A DNA stretch of 64,000 nucleotides, taken from NCBI GenBank assembly GCA_004380135.1, contig QXCR01000149.1, positions 1 through 64,000 on the forward strand, read 5' to 3'. The translations under genes were made by a program, and so were the position numbers. Under the pieces are notes generated by a model. It searched no databases and was not told the DNA's origin. It saw only the letters and a list, made by a program, of their open reading frames with translations. Positions 22,200 to 33,584 of the stretch are shown here, one piece after another (positions within the stretch are counted from its first letter, which is position 1; each line of letters starts with the position of its first letter). This DNA comes from Stemphylium vesicarium. Its lineage: Eukaryota; Ascomycota; Dothideomycetes; Pleosporales; Pleosporaceae.

Positions 22200-23614
22200 A
22201 TGGACGGACCAACTCAAGTTGTCTCTGGTTACCAGAACCCAAACCGAGGTAAGTACTAAATGTACAGACGAGTTGATCATGAGGCATGGACTGACTTACT
22301 CTTACCGCTGCAGGCGAATACTTCCGATCGCGCCGTGTCAAGCCTGAAGACGTTCAGCAGCCATGGCTCGAGAAGAAGCATCCGCGACAGATATGGGTTA
22401 CCATCTTTCCCATTGCCGGCTTGGTGCTCGGCTTGGCCGTAACAGGCATCCTCATTTGGGATGGCCTGAGAGCCGTCGCGCAGCACAACTATTGCGAGAT
22501 ATTCAATGACAACTTCACTTCGTGGGACAAGAGTGTCTGGACAAAGGAAGTCGAGGTCGGTGGCTATGGGTGAGTTGCCATTTTGGACACATCGCTACAA
22601 CCGACTAACCATCATCTGCAGCAATGGACAGTTTGAGATGACTACTGCCACGGATGAAAACGTCTTCATCCACAACGGTGAACTCATTATCAAGCCTACC
22701 CTTCAGGAGGAAAAGTTCATCGGCCACAACTACACCCTCGACCTCCGCGGTCAAGGCTGCACCGGCCCCAACTGGAGCGATTGCTTGACTGCCACGAACG
22801 TAGACAACGGCACTATCGTCAATCCCGTCAAGTCTGGTCGCATCAATACCAAGCTCGGCGCTTCTATCAAGTATGGTCGAGTTGAGGTTGTCGCCAAGTT
22901 GCCCACCGGTGATTGGCTCTGGCCCGCCATCTGGATGTTGCCTAAAGACAACGTCTACGGTCCCTGGCCTCGTTCAGGTGAGATCGACATCATGGAGTCG
23001 CGCGGCAACTCTGCCGGCTACGCTCAGGGCGGCAACAACATCGTTTCCAGTACGCTGCACTTCGGCCCTGACGCTAACCACAACGGCTGGTGGCGCAACA
23101 ACGTCAAGCGCCAGGCACTGCACACCACATATGCAGCTGATTACAACACATTCGGTGTCGAGGTACGTCTCACAGCTCACCTGCATCTCACCTTACACAT
23201 GAGTACTAACACAACGCCCAGTGGTCCGAGAAGTACATCTTCACCTACATCAACACACGCTTGCTACAGGTCATGTACACGCACTTTGACCAGCCTTTCT
23301 GGAAGTACGGCAGCTTCCCTCTCGCCGACGCCAACGGGACCCGTCTGGACAATCCCTGGAAGGATACCAAGAGCAACACGTCGCCCTTTGACCAGGACTT
23401 TTACCTCGTGCTCAACCTGGCGGTTGGTGGGACGAACGGCTGGTTCGAAGATGGCAAGAGTGGCAAGCCTTGGATCGACCATAGTTCGCGTACTAAGCTC
23501 GATTTCTGGGAGGCCAGAAACGAGTGGCTGCCTACTTGGAGGGACGACGCGCAGATGAAAATCAAGAGTGTCAAGATGTGGCAACAGGCTGGCCACAATG
23601 GCTGCGAGGCTTAA
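22200..23614 (+). CDS. Membrane-anchored GH16 beta-1,3-glucanase-like protein
   Basis: Four exons (22200-22248, 22314-22569, 22622-23162, 23222-23614) give 412 aa. All three introns are GT-AG and short (52-65 nt). There is no cleavable signal peptide. A cytosolic N-terminus of about 40 residues is followed by a membrane segment (VTIFPIAGLVLGLAVTGILI), so this is a type II membrane protein with an external catalytic domain. The GH16 signature GEIDIMESRG near residue 220 carries the E-x-D-x-x-E nucleophile and acid/base. GNGQFEMTTATDENVFI and WPAIWMLP fit the beta-1,3-glucanase/glucan-binding subgroup. Probably acts on cell-wall glucan. Specificity (endo-1,3 against transglycosylase) is not decidable by eye. 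Confidence 0.88.
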
Positions 23615-24334
23615 TCGAATGATTGCATCACTCATTAGGGCGCCTGGGTGTTTCCCTCAGTATGGCGCAAGAGGACTTTAAACGGATCGTTACTTTGCTG
23701 GAATTCGGTATTACTTGCTTTCAGGCCATAGATGCGCCTATTAATACGTGCAGATAGTTTGCACTGTTAATTTTTGAATATCATCTTCAACCCCACCGTG
23801 CCTTTGCGTCCGCACACAGAAAAGCGCATGCAATTGACTCAATGCAACGAAGTGCGACGTACGCAACGTCACCTCAACCCCACGCGCAACAACCACGAAC
23901 CCTATCATCTCGAGCCGGTATGACTGTACTTGTTTGCGTAACTATCGGAACTAGCTATTTGTGAAGTTTGTACGAGTGTCGAACAAACGAACTCCGAGGG
24001 AACGATCTACACACTAGCTTCGCGTTTGGGAAGGTGGGCTGACGCCCGGCTTACCCCTTTGGGTTATCACCACGGTATCCTTCTACACGCCTTATCATCC
24101 AGGGCCGATGTTCGCTCTACCCCCGTTGAAGGAATTCGGACCCGAGACATTCCGACGGTATCGTCACTTCTTCATCTTCCAGTGTTTTGAGTTTTGGATT
24201 CGGGTATTGATTGCCACTACTACTATTCCGATTGCCACAACTTCATCCAATCCAACTGTGCAACTCGTGGTACTTCACATTCTCATCGTGGAATCCAACA
24301 AAACACTAACAACTCCGAACTCTCCACCGCCAAA
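23615..24334. other. Intergenic region upstream of the aldolase-like gene
   Basis: 720 bases, no gene seen. The frame of the next gene stays open back to about 24194, but without an ATG before 24335. Confidence 0.5.
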
Positions 24335-25459
24335 ATGCCATACTCACCCCAAATCGGCGACCACATCGATTCCCTCGACACACCCTCTATGATAGTAGAC
24401 CTCGACCTAATGGAAGCCAACCTCTCCACACTAACATCGCAACTCCTGCCAACCGGCGTCTCCATACGCCCGCACCTAAAAACCACCAAATCCGCCATCC
24501 TAGCAAAGAAGATGGTGGCAGCGGGCGCAAAAGGCGGGTGCGTAGCCAAGCTCTCCGAAGCCGAAGTCATGTGCGCGCGCGGCTTTAGCGATCTACTCAT
24601 CACATGCGAGATCGTGGGCGCAGCCAAGGTGAAGCGGCTGGTTGAGCTGCTGGCCCAATACATGAATGTGAGGATTGTTGTTGATAGTGAAGAGGGGGCT
24701 GCGGCGATTGATGCCGCGTTGGCGGCACAAGGGGGATTTGAAGAGCCGGGGAAGAAGGTCAAGACGTTGATTGATCTGGATGTTGGGTTGCATCGGACGG
24801 GGATTCAACCTGGTGCTCCGGCGTCGCGTCTTGCTGCTTTTCTAAAGGGCTCGAGGTGTTTGGAGTTGATTGGTGTGCAGGGGTATGAAGGCCATTTGCA
24901 GCATGTGCATGGCTTGGAGGAGCGGAAGAAGTTGTGTTTGGAGAGTATGACTATTCTTGTTGATACCGCGGAGGCGTTGCGCAAAGAGGGCTATGGCATC
25001 CGGGTTGTTACTACCGGTGGAACGGGCACAGCAGTCTTCTGCGCTGGTGTCCCTGGTATAACAGAAGTCCAACCTGGCTCTTTCCTCTTCATGGACACCG
25101 ATTACCGGAATGCGGTTGGTTCGCAGCATTTCTCACAGAGCCTGACTATCTTGGCGACGGTTATCAGCAAACAGGGCGATAATGTTATTACCATTGACAC
25201 GGGACTAAAGAGCTTGACGACGGATTCGGGGCTCGCAGAGTGTAAGACGCAGGGGTATACGTATGGGGTGTTGGGCGATGAGCATGGCAGTTTGAGGTGG
25301 GAGGAGGGCAAGGCGAAAGAGTTGAGGATAGGAGATCGCGTCGAGATGGTCCCGAGTCATATCGATCCTACAGTCAATCTACATGATGTGTATTATGCGC
25401 ATCGGAAGGGTGTGGTTGAGGAGATTTGGCCTGTGGATACTCGCGGATGCGTGCAGTAG
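24335..25459 (+). CDS. D-threonine aldolase / D-serine dehydratase-like PLP enzyme
   Basis: Single exon, 374 aa from the ATG in CCGCCAAAATGCC. It has the fold-type III (alanine-racemase-like) PLP domain. SLDTPSMIVDLDLMEANL opens the barrel and SIRPHLKTTKS carries the PLP lysine. LIDLDVGLHRTG and VVTTGGTGTA follow as phosphate-binding and active-site blocks. The C-terminal beta domain has GDEHGSL and VPSHIDPTVNLHD. The H-x-D pair in the latter matches, as I recall, the metal ligands of D-threonine aldolases, whereas D-serine dehydratases carry H-x-C. The reaction would be retro-aldol cleavage of D-threonine or another D-3-hydroxy amino acid to glycine and an aldehyde. Family is secure; substrate is inference. 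Confidence 0.85.
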   Translation: MPYSPQIGDHIDSLDTPSMIVDLDLMEANLSTLTSQLLPTGVSIRPHLKTTKSAILAKKMVAAGAKGGCVAKLSEAEVMCARGFSDLLITCEIVGAAKVKRLVELLAQYMNVRIVVDSEEGAAAIDAALAAQGGFEEPGKKVKTLIDLDVGLHRTGIQPGAPASRLAAFLKGSRCLELIGVQGYEGHLQHVHGLEERKKLCLESMTILVDTAEALRKEGYGIRVVTTGGTGTAVFCAGVPGITEVQPGSFLFMDTDYRNAVGSQHFSQSLTILATVISKQGDNVITIDTGLKSLTTDSGLAECKTQGYTYGVLGDEHGSLRWEEGKAKELRIGDRVEMVPSHIDPTVNLHDVYYAHRKGVVEEIWPVDTRGCVQ

Positions 25460-25572
25460 TGTTCGGTACGGTTGAGGGAGGGGCGAACGTATTGCTCAGG
25501 CTATGGAATGGAAGGATCAACAAACGTTACTATGCCGAGGCTATGCATATGTGTATATCTGACTAACGCCAC

Positions 25573-26975
25573 TCATGTATCCAGATCCAGTAAATTCTGC
25601 TTCAAATCTTCAACCGCCACTTTTTCGAGTGGATCTTTGCCATCAAATGCTGCCGCCTCTCGATCAGATCGACTCATTTTTGTAATGTCATATTGTGTAC
25701 CACCCATCTTAGGAGATTGCCGATCCTTGTAAGCCTTGAACTTCTCAGCCCATTTCCAAGTGTCTTTACTCTTTGCCTTGTCTTCAACGCCACCCAGACC
25801 TCTTTTCCTTTTCCCACTGACCGGCGTTTGTAGGGGTGATCTCTTCGTAGCCTCTGGGTCTATGTTCTCTTTGTCTGCGTCTTGACTGTCTATCATGACT
25901 GGATTCTCTGCCGAGCTACCAGCAGTCGCCTTTGTGACCTCCACAATCTTCTCCTCATTCGTTTTTTCGGGCGGGTCCACTTTCTCCAACAGTTCTATTC
26001 GTGATTTCGTGTCAAAAAGGCACCTTTCGGGGACTAGACCACCCTTCCTGAAATATCTCACAGCTTCTTTACGCCAGGCAACGCATTCGCCTTCAATGCC
26101 GTATGCAGGGAGGTCGTGCGATAATTCCAAGTAGTAGGCGATGACGAGAGATAGATCGAAGAATCGTGAGTCCGACTTGAGTTCACCTGAGTCTTCGATA
26201 GCCGCGAGGACTGTGAGCAATGCGCAGCCGAAAAGCCCGATGAGCTCGCATGTCGTGTCGGTGCCCTCGTTACCGATGAGCGCACTGATGTGGTCGTCCT
26301 CATTGAGCCATAATCCCATAGCGCTGACGACGGTCCACATGTCCTCAATGCGCTTGCGGCTTTTCGAACGGAATGCCTCGTCAAACTCAATCATCTTCAA
26401 CGCTGTTAGCTTGCGGCTGGTACATGTCTCACGATACGTACCAAGTTCTCTATGATTTCCTCCATACCCCACCTTTTCCAATCGTCGTACAAGCTCATAC
26501 CAAACGCGTTCGGGTCACAGTACTTTGCTTTTCGACCTAGCACCTCCGCCTTTGACCATGCATCCCGCATCATTATCCACTTGTGTTCTGGGTGCTTGCT
26601 AGGCGACGACTTGTGGATGCCATGTTTTTCCTCTTTTTCATGAATGGGTTTGTATAGTTTGGTGAGGACCTCTTCCTTGTCAGAGAGGTGGGCTGATGGA
26701 TCGGTGGACCATGTTAGCCAGTTCGCGCCCTCGACATCGAAGAAGGGACGGTGTATGCATATATAATCGTGTGGAGCTGGTGCGGTAGGTTTGTCGGATT
26801 TACTGTCTTTCTGGCTGTGATGGCTCTTGCTTTCGCTTTTGCATCTAGCGCTCTTGCTCCTGTCGTTCTTGTGTAGGCGCACGGATTCAAAGGCGGAGTC
26901 TGAGCTATCGCTGTCCGAGTCTTGCAGGAAGATGCCGGAATCGCGCGCCGTCTTCTGTTTCTTAGCCGAGGGCAT
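25573..26975 (-). CDS. Uncharacterised fungal protein, probably nuclear
   Basis: I do not recognise this gene. Two exons (26975-26442 and 26394-25573) with a 47-nt intron (GTACGT, branch GCTAAC, acceptor TTGAAG), phase 0, give 451 aa. The N-terminal 70 residues are Lys/Ser/Asp-rich with a possible nuclear localisation signal (SAKKQK). Residues about 70-330 look like a folded, mainly helical domain rich in Trp and Tyr (NWLTWSTDPSAHLSDKEEV, MSLYDDWKRWGMEEIIENL). The C-terminus is again charged, with SGKRKRGLGGVEDKAK as a second basic motif. A DUF-type fungal domain is likely, but I cannot name it. It ends about 115 bases from the convergent aldolase-like gene. Confidence 0.75.
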
Positions 26976-27228
26976 GTCAATTGATGGTATCTGATATCAA
27001 TGTTCACTAAGATGGTAACGCGATGAGATCGCCGATGATTTTCGCAATGTGCGGGTGTGGGTGGATGAGGGATTCCCGGATGTTGGATGGCCCATGACAT
27101 CAATGCGTTTCGTCATCACTTGCATCGGCTGCCCCTGAAGACGCGAACTCTCCACGACCGCACGTGCAGCCAACCCAGCTGTGCAAAAATCAATCCAACA
27201 GCGCCCAACCATCAGCCACCTACATCAG

Positions 27229-27234
27229 CAAAAA
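27229..27234 (-). terminator. Pol III T-run terminator of tRNA-Met
   Basis: A run of five T on the minus strand (AAAAA on plus) about 9 bases past the tRNA 3' end, the usual Pol III stop signal. Confidence 0.6.
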
Positions 27235-27242
27235 TGATGTTG

Positions 27243-27346
27243 TGTCCCGTGCCAGACTCGAACTGGCGGCCTTGGGATATCTGCTCAACGAGCAGTCATA
27301 CGTGACGGTATGAGACCCACGTGATAACCAACTACACCAACGAGAC
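27243..27346 (-). tRNA. tRNA-Met (CAT), elongator, with intron
   Basis: The minus strand folds as a tRNA. Acceptor GTCTCGT pairs with ACGGGAC (one G-T). T8, A14, G18-G19, A21 and T33 are in place, the T arm is GCCAG-TTCGAGT-CTGGC, and the discriminator is A. The anticodon loop CTCATA reads CAT. About 30 extra bases follow position 37, where nuclear tRNA introns sit, and the intron contains GTATGA, complementary to TCATAC of the anticodon loop, as expected for a pre-tRNA. T54 and the G1-C72 pair argue for elongator rather than initiator. Position 31-39 would be a T-T mismatch, so the exact intron edges may be off by one or two bases. Confidence 0.85.
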
Positions 27347-27604
27347 ATTTGAGATTGTTTCAAGATTGCGCGAACAGCCATTCGCGTTGGTGATACTTCG
27401 ATGGAAGAATGTCATGGTGGTGCGTTTATATATTATTTGATTAGTGTCTCTCGCAGAACCATTCCGACGTCGGCCCGCAATCCAGCTGCGGCCCAAAATT
27501 TTGGGCGTTGCGTCACGCCTGATCAGATCAGTCCAGTCACCACCCATGGTACTCATATCATCTTAGCTTTTCCTACGTGTTCTTTGTAGTGTTTCCTTTT
27601 CACA

Positions 27605-29162
27605 ATGGCCTCACGAATGGCTTCCAGGCGGGTATGCGCCGCATTGCGAGCGCAGCGCATCAGCTACACGCCCGCGCGATTTGCGTCAGCGGCATCCGCA
27701 GTCAAGGGCTCTAGTCTGCCGCAAGACGTCTTGGACTCGATAGCTGTAAGTATACATATATTCTTCTACGGTTAATCCACATGACTGACATTTCTCAGCG
27801 CGATTCGACCTTGCCTACTCCCGATCCGCCTGCCAGCTCGAAGACCACCGGCCTCGTCAACCAGCAACTACCGTACATGGTCCCAACCTATGTGCGCCCA
27901 CCGCCCATGTTCGAGAAGGGAGAAGGATGCTACATGTGGGATGTTGAGAATAGGAGGTACCTCGACTTTACCGCTGGTATCGCCGTCAATGCCCTGGGGC
28001 ATTGTGATGCTGGTGTAGCGCAAGTCATTGGAGAACAGGTACTACACACGTCTGTTCTACGGGCTTGCAGTCGACTGACACAGTATAGGCCAAGCAACTC
28101 ATGCACACTTCCAACCTCTACCACAACCCGCACACAGGTCTTCTGTCGAAGCAACTCATTCAGCTCACGCACGCGACCGGTGGTTTCGCCAGCGCAACCC
28201 GCACATTCATCTGCAATAGTGGTTCCGAAGCGAATGAGGCTGCCATAAAGTTCGCGCGCAAGGTTGGCAAGTCCATGTCTCCGGACAAGGACAAGCATGA
28301 GTTCGTCTCGTTCCATAACTCGTTCCACGGCCGCACTATGGGAAGTTTGAGCGCAACACCCAACCCGAAGTATCAGACACCATTCTCGCCAATGGTCCCC
28401 GGCTTCAAGTACGGTACCTTCAACGATGTTGATGCTATCAACGATCTGGTCACCGACGCGACCTGCGGTGTCATTGTCGAGCCTATCCAGGGAGAGGGAG
28501 GTGTAAACGTTGCAACACCCGAGTTCCTTGTCGCGTTGCGTAAGCGCTGCACTGAAGTGGGTGCAGTCCTGATCTTCGATGAGATCCAGTGTGGTCTGGG
28601 CCGTACGGGCACCTTCTGGGCGCATGGTGGCTACCCCAAGGAGTGTCATCCCGACATGGTGACCACAGCTAAGGCACTCGGTAACGGCTTCCCCATCGGC
28701 GCGACTATCGTCAACGACTTTGTATGTGAGCACATCAAGACTGGTGATCATGGTACGACATTCGGCGGCAACCCTCTCGGATCTCGCGTTGCCTCATACA
28801 TTCTGTCCCGTCTCTCTTCTCCAGAGATTCTTGATTCGATACCCGCCAAAGAGCAAGCATTCCGCAAGCACTTTGATGCTCTGCGAAACCGCTTCTCAAG
28901 TCAGATCAAGGAAGTTAGGGGTAAAGGATTGATCTTAGGTCTTCAACTTGACACCGACCCTACTCCCATCGTCACAGCTGCCCGTGAACGGGGCTTGCTG
29001 ATCATCACCTGCGGTACAAACACGCTGAGGTTCGTTCCGCCGCTCACCATCACCGAAGCGGAGATCGAGGAGGGTATGAAAATTCTGGAGCAGGCGATGG
29101 AGAGCGTCTGGGTCGACGGTGACAACGTGAAGCCTACCAGAGGCCAACAGGAGATGCGATAG
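27605..29162 (+). CDS. ARG8: Acetylornithine aminotransferase, mitochondrial
   Basis: Three exons (27605-27745, 27799-28038, 28089-29162), introns of 53 and 50 nt, both phase 0, give 484 aa. The Arg/Ala/Ser-rich N-terminus (MASRMASRRVCAALRAQRIS) looks like a mitochondrial presequence. The class III aminotransferase motifs are present: FTAGIAVNALGH, FICNSGSEANEAAIKFARK (PLP phosphate site), FHGRTMGSLSATPNPKY, LIFDEIQCGLGRTG and VTTAKALGNGFPIGA with the PLP lysine. The enzyme makes N-acetylornithine from N-acetylglutamate semialdehyde in arginine biosynthesis. The start ATG has context CACAATGG. I saw no clear TGACTCA (Gcn4/Cpc1) box in the short upstream region. Confidence 0.94.
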
Positions 29163-29470
29163 GGTAGCGGCATTAGCATGGCGTTCATCGGCGTATTCAT
29201 TCTATATTATCCAAACGAGAGCCATAGTAAAGGCTTCATTAGACCACGAAATAGCTTGTTCATATCCGAATGGCGAAAGCTCGAGCACCCGTGGGCGGTT
29301 CGCGCTAACCCGAAGCGCTAGCGCGAAACGCGTACCTAGTACTTTGCGGTTGCCTCCCATCCCTCATCACCATTGTGACCGTTACATCCACCCTGCGAAA
29401 TTTGAATCTTTTCTATCTTTGGGCCACACACTATCGCTCTCCTGGCTCTGATTGGTAATGAGACCCTGTG
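29163..29470. other. Short promoter region of the SNF2-family gene
   Basis: About 300 bases between two plus-strand genes. It contains a GCGCTAGCGCGAAACGCG element near 29315-29333, which resembles an MCB-like ACGCG cell-cycle box. That reading is weak. Confidence 0.35.
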
Positions 29471-32400
29471 ATGGGTGGCGCATTATTGGTCGATACGCCT
29501 GTCTCCTGGAGCACAACTAGTAGCCTGCATGCCCATGGATCAACACAGTCGGTACTACAAGGCGCTGCGATGGCCGATCATGTAAAGGGTAGAGGTGAAC
29601 CAGCAGCGGCGTCATCAATGCCTGCGCCCGGACTGCCAAATGCGGCTGCAGCATCTACACATATCAAGTCAACATCAGCGCCAAAGCATGGTTGCGCCAA
29701 CAGCCCAGAACTTAAGCTGAATGACATCGACCACTATGTTGCCCTTGGCTGCCTTCACATCCAAAAACCACCTGGGTCTTTCCAGACATCACAATCAAAT
29801 ACTGACTGGGTCGAACTACTCTATCCCGAGTTCCCGGACGAAGTTTGCGCAATCATCGGCAACGAGGCATCCAGATTGCTTGAGGCGCGATGGGTACGGC
29901 TTTTTCTGTATCAGCCACCGTATGGTACAGAGACTCTTGAGAGCATAGTGCGAGTTTATCTGCTGCCCGAAGATTGGGGTCGTCGCTCCATTGATCGCAA
30001 CAGCAAGAGTCTGAGGGCTGCATTGCGGCGGCTGCTTCAAGACATCGACACCTCGCCAAGCACTTGGTATGGAGATTTGAAAGCTGGTGAGGTACGGTAT
30101 TTCGATCCCTGGGCTACTACTAAGCTTTCTTCGTTGTACTACCTCTTCAACAAGTTACCATCGCCATCGCCCGACCCTGCAGAGATCAAAAGTCGTTACA
30201 CTCGAGTTGCAGTAAACGATCTACTTGAGTCTGCAGCAGTCTCGGGATGGGAAGACTATGGTGAACAAGCACTGCCAGGGCTAAGGACCAAATTGTATGG
30301 TTATCAGGCTCGTTCTGCAAGCCTGATGTTGCAGCGAGAAGCAGCGCCTCAGTTACAGCTTGATCCACGATTAGAGGTGCGAACGTCCCCAAACGGACAA
30401 ATGTTCTACTTTGGTGCTCGAGACGGGTCTTTTCTACAACAACCGCGCTATTACGAAGCGAACCGAGGCGGCATTTTGGCAGAGACCATGGGCCTAGGAA
30501 AAACTGTCATCTGCTTGGCAGTCATCCTGGCAAGTAAACATCATCTACCTCAGATACCAGCTGCCTATCGACCGGCTGCGCCAACGCGCAGCCGCGTTGG
30601 GACATTGAAAGACATGACAGCCTCTATTCTGGGACGATACTCCATACCAGCACAGTCCTTTCTGGAACAGTCCGAGACGAACGGTGCCGGAGATATGACA
30701 AAGTTCAGAAATGCGCTCGAGCGAAATCTTCCATTCTACGAGATACCGCCTGAGATCCCAAGGATGAACAGGACTACTAGGATAGCACCGCCACGTCAGC
30801 TCGTACTTTCATCAGCCACTATCATTGTCGTACCTCGAAACCTTTTGCACCAATGGCAATCCGAGATCCATAAACATGTCCTTCAAGGTGGCTTGAGAGT
30901 ACTCGTGGTAGACACTTTGCCCAAGCGTGGTAGCAAAGTCAAGAACACCCAGTATAATGATGATACCATGCAATTCCGGAGCGAGCTTCCAGCACCCACT
31001 GAGCTCATGAACTTCGATGTGGTTCTGTTCACTCGCAACCGATTCGAGCAAGAGATTAAGGACGGGCAGGATAACTCTGGACGCCGTGTAGCCCATGGTG
31101 TAACGCGTACATGTAACTGTCCATATGTTGGAGCAACTCGGATACCCGATTGTAACTGTGTCGACACTGAGAGAGTATACAAGTCACCACTAAAAAAGGT
31201 TCATTGGCTACGGATCATCATAGATGAAGGTCACTCGTTCTCCAGCTCCTTATCTAACGCAGTGTTGGTCGCAAAACAAATCCAAGCTGAGAGGCGATGG
31301 GTTGTTTCAGGCAGTGAGTAATGTGAAGAATACTGGGGTACATGTGCTAACATTCACACAGCACCTGCAAAGAACCTGGTCGGCATAGAAGTCGACATGG
31401 CTACGGTAGAGACTGTGAGCGATCCTGCATTGCAGCGCGAGCTTGCTATTGAGAAAAGGAAAACTTTCAACCTCGATCCTGACAATCTCAAGTCTGCTAG
31501 GGCACTGGGCATGCTGGCTTCAAATTTTCTCATGGTTCGACCCTGGTGCGACAACGAGGAAGGAAAACTTGACTGGGAAGAATACATATATCGCCATGAG
31601 GATCAGTACCGGAAAACTTACTCCGGATTCTCGTCATGCTTTCTGCGGACACTGGAGGGTTTGGTCGTGAAGACACGCCCTGAAGATGTTAAGAGAGACA
31701 TTGTCTTACCGCCAATGCGACATCGCGTTGTGTTCCTAAAACCTTGTTGGTATGATAAGATGACGGCCAATCTCTTCATTCAGGTCTTGCGGGCAAATGC
31801 GATCACCAGCGAGCGGACCGACGTTGACTACCTTTTCCACAAGAATAGCGCCAAGGCTCGGCACAGTCTTATCAGGAACCTGCGTCAATCTAATTTCACG
31901 TGGACTGGATTCAGCCTCGCCGATGTCACTTCTACACTTGCGACGAGCAGTAAATATCTGACCAAAGAAGACAAACATTGCTCAATTGAAGATGCACAGT
32001 CGCTACTGGAGAGCAGTCAGACAATTTCCAAACTCGCGGCTTCAGATGAATGGAAAGCACTGAGTAAAGCGCATGAAATGGGCTTGGCAATCGAGAATTG
32101 GCCAAAAGAGTCCAAGAGTGCCTTCGCACTTGTCTACCCAGCGGAAACTACCATGGTCGGCGTAACGCAATTGATTGAAGGACAGCTCCATGTCGATGGT
32201 AACATACTAGCACATGATCCTACCGTCGGGCTTGATGCTGTCGGCCATGCGGCGAGAGTAAAGGTCGCAGCGTTGGCAAAAGCCGAAAGCGATACAAGAG
32301 AAAAGGATGAAAGCGTGGTCACTGATTCCCCATCGAAGCTGGCCGGAGTACCATCATCGTTGGTCGGGGTTCAACAACCGCCGACGAGCAAGATCTCTCC

Positions 32401-33391
32401 TCGAAAGCCATCACAAACCAAAGGCGACAACACCACCGAGGAACCCCTCACATTCATGCCACCTCGCTCAAAGAAGCGCAAGCTTACGTTCGCAGACGAG
32501 ACAGCAGACTTGCCCGCCGATTCTCCCCTTCATGACGCTCGTATAATGGGTACCACATCTGCCAAGCTCAGCTACTTGCTAGACAAAGTCATGCAGCATC
32601 AAGCTACTGAAAAGATCATCATCTTTTATGAGGGTGACAACGCAGCATTCTACATCGCGCAATGTCTAGAGCTGATGTACGTCAATCATCGCATCTATGC
32701 CAGGACTCTGAACAACATCATGCGGTCGGAGTATGTGCGGCTATTCAACGAAGGCCCAGATGTGCGCGTCTTGTTGATCGATGTCGCTTGTGGTGCTCTT
32801 GGACTGAATCTGAACGCCGCTAGCGTTGTGCTCATCGTGAACCCGATCAACAGGCCAAGTATCGAAGCCCAGGCAATCAAGCGAGCACACCGCATAGGTC
32901 AAACGAAGGAAGTGCTTGTCGAGACTCTGGTGCTGGAGAACACGATTGAGCATGCCATTTTCAACCGTGCGAAGAAGATGTCGCGGGCCGACCACCGAGA
33001 AGCAAAAGAGCTGGAAGATGACGCTGGCATCATTGAGATCATCCAGAATGCGCAGATACTGCCGGTCGGTGGCAATGAAGGCGAGGGATTGTCTAGCTTC
33101 GCGCAGCTACAAACACCACAAAAGGTATTTGGGCGACCGAACCGAGACAAGTACCATCGTTTTGGTACTACGGAGAAGAAGCCCGGCGAGAAGCCACAAA
33201 AGAAAGCAAGGACGTTGAAGGGTGCAAAGAAAGTTGGAAGCAACGGGGACAGCGATATGCGTGGCTCCAGTACGGCAGCATCAGTTGGGACAAGTTTACT
33301 GCCAGTACGGGGGCCGGCTGGGCCTAGCTTTCCGCAAGCGGCGAGTGCGGGCGCATCAGGGTCGATGCCTAGCATCTTTGGCAATGGATGA
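29471..33391 (+). CDS. SNF2-family ATPase/helicase
   Basis: Two exons (29471-31313, 31362-33391), 48-nt intron with branch GCTAAC, phase 1, giving about 1290 aa. The intron falls inside motif III and its removal restores VVSGTPAKNL. Walker A is GGILAETMGLGKTVICLAV near residue 337, motif II IIIDEGHSFS near 582, and motif VI QAIKRAHRIGQTKEVLVE near 1120. The order fits a complete SNF2/HELICc engine. A long linker with no recognisable RING finger lies where Rad5/Rad16-type proteins carry one. A CNCPYVGATRIPDCNC cysteine cluster just before motif II could bind a metal. The C-terminus is Lys-rich and low complexity. Nuclear chromatin or repair role is inference; the subfamily is not settled. Confidence 0.88.
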
Positions 33392-33584
33392 AGAAGCAAA
33401 TCAGGCTCTGGTTGTGCTCCTTGGAAGCACCACGCTCCCTTTTTTGTCTACGTTCTTTTTCAAATTCCACTCGCGTTTCCCCGGCGCCTGTATGATACCT
33501 TTTTATCGACCTTGTACCTTTTCCATTTTCATCATTTAGTAGGCAGTATTGAGCTTGAAGCGGCCTACAGGAAGAACAACAGCT

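Larger units (their letters stand above)
26976..27604. other. Divergent promoter region containing a tRNA gene
   Basis: Lies between the orphan minus-strand gene and ARG8 on plus. The only gene seen inside is the tRNA-Met at 27243-27346. The ARG8 promoter is therefore about 250 bases long and bounded by a Pol III gene. Confidence 0.6.
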
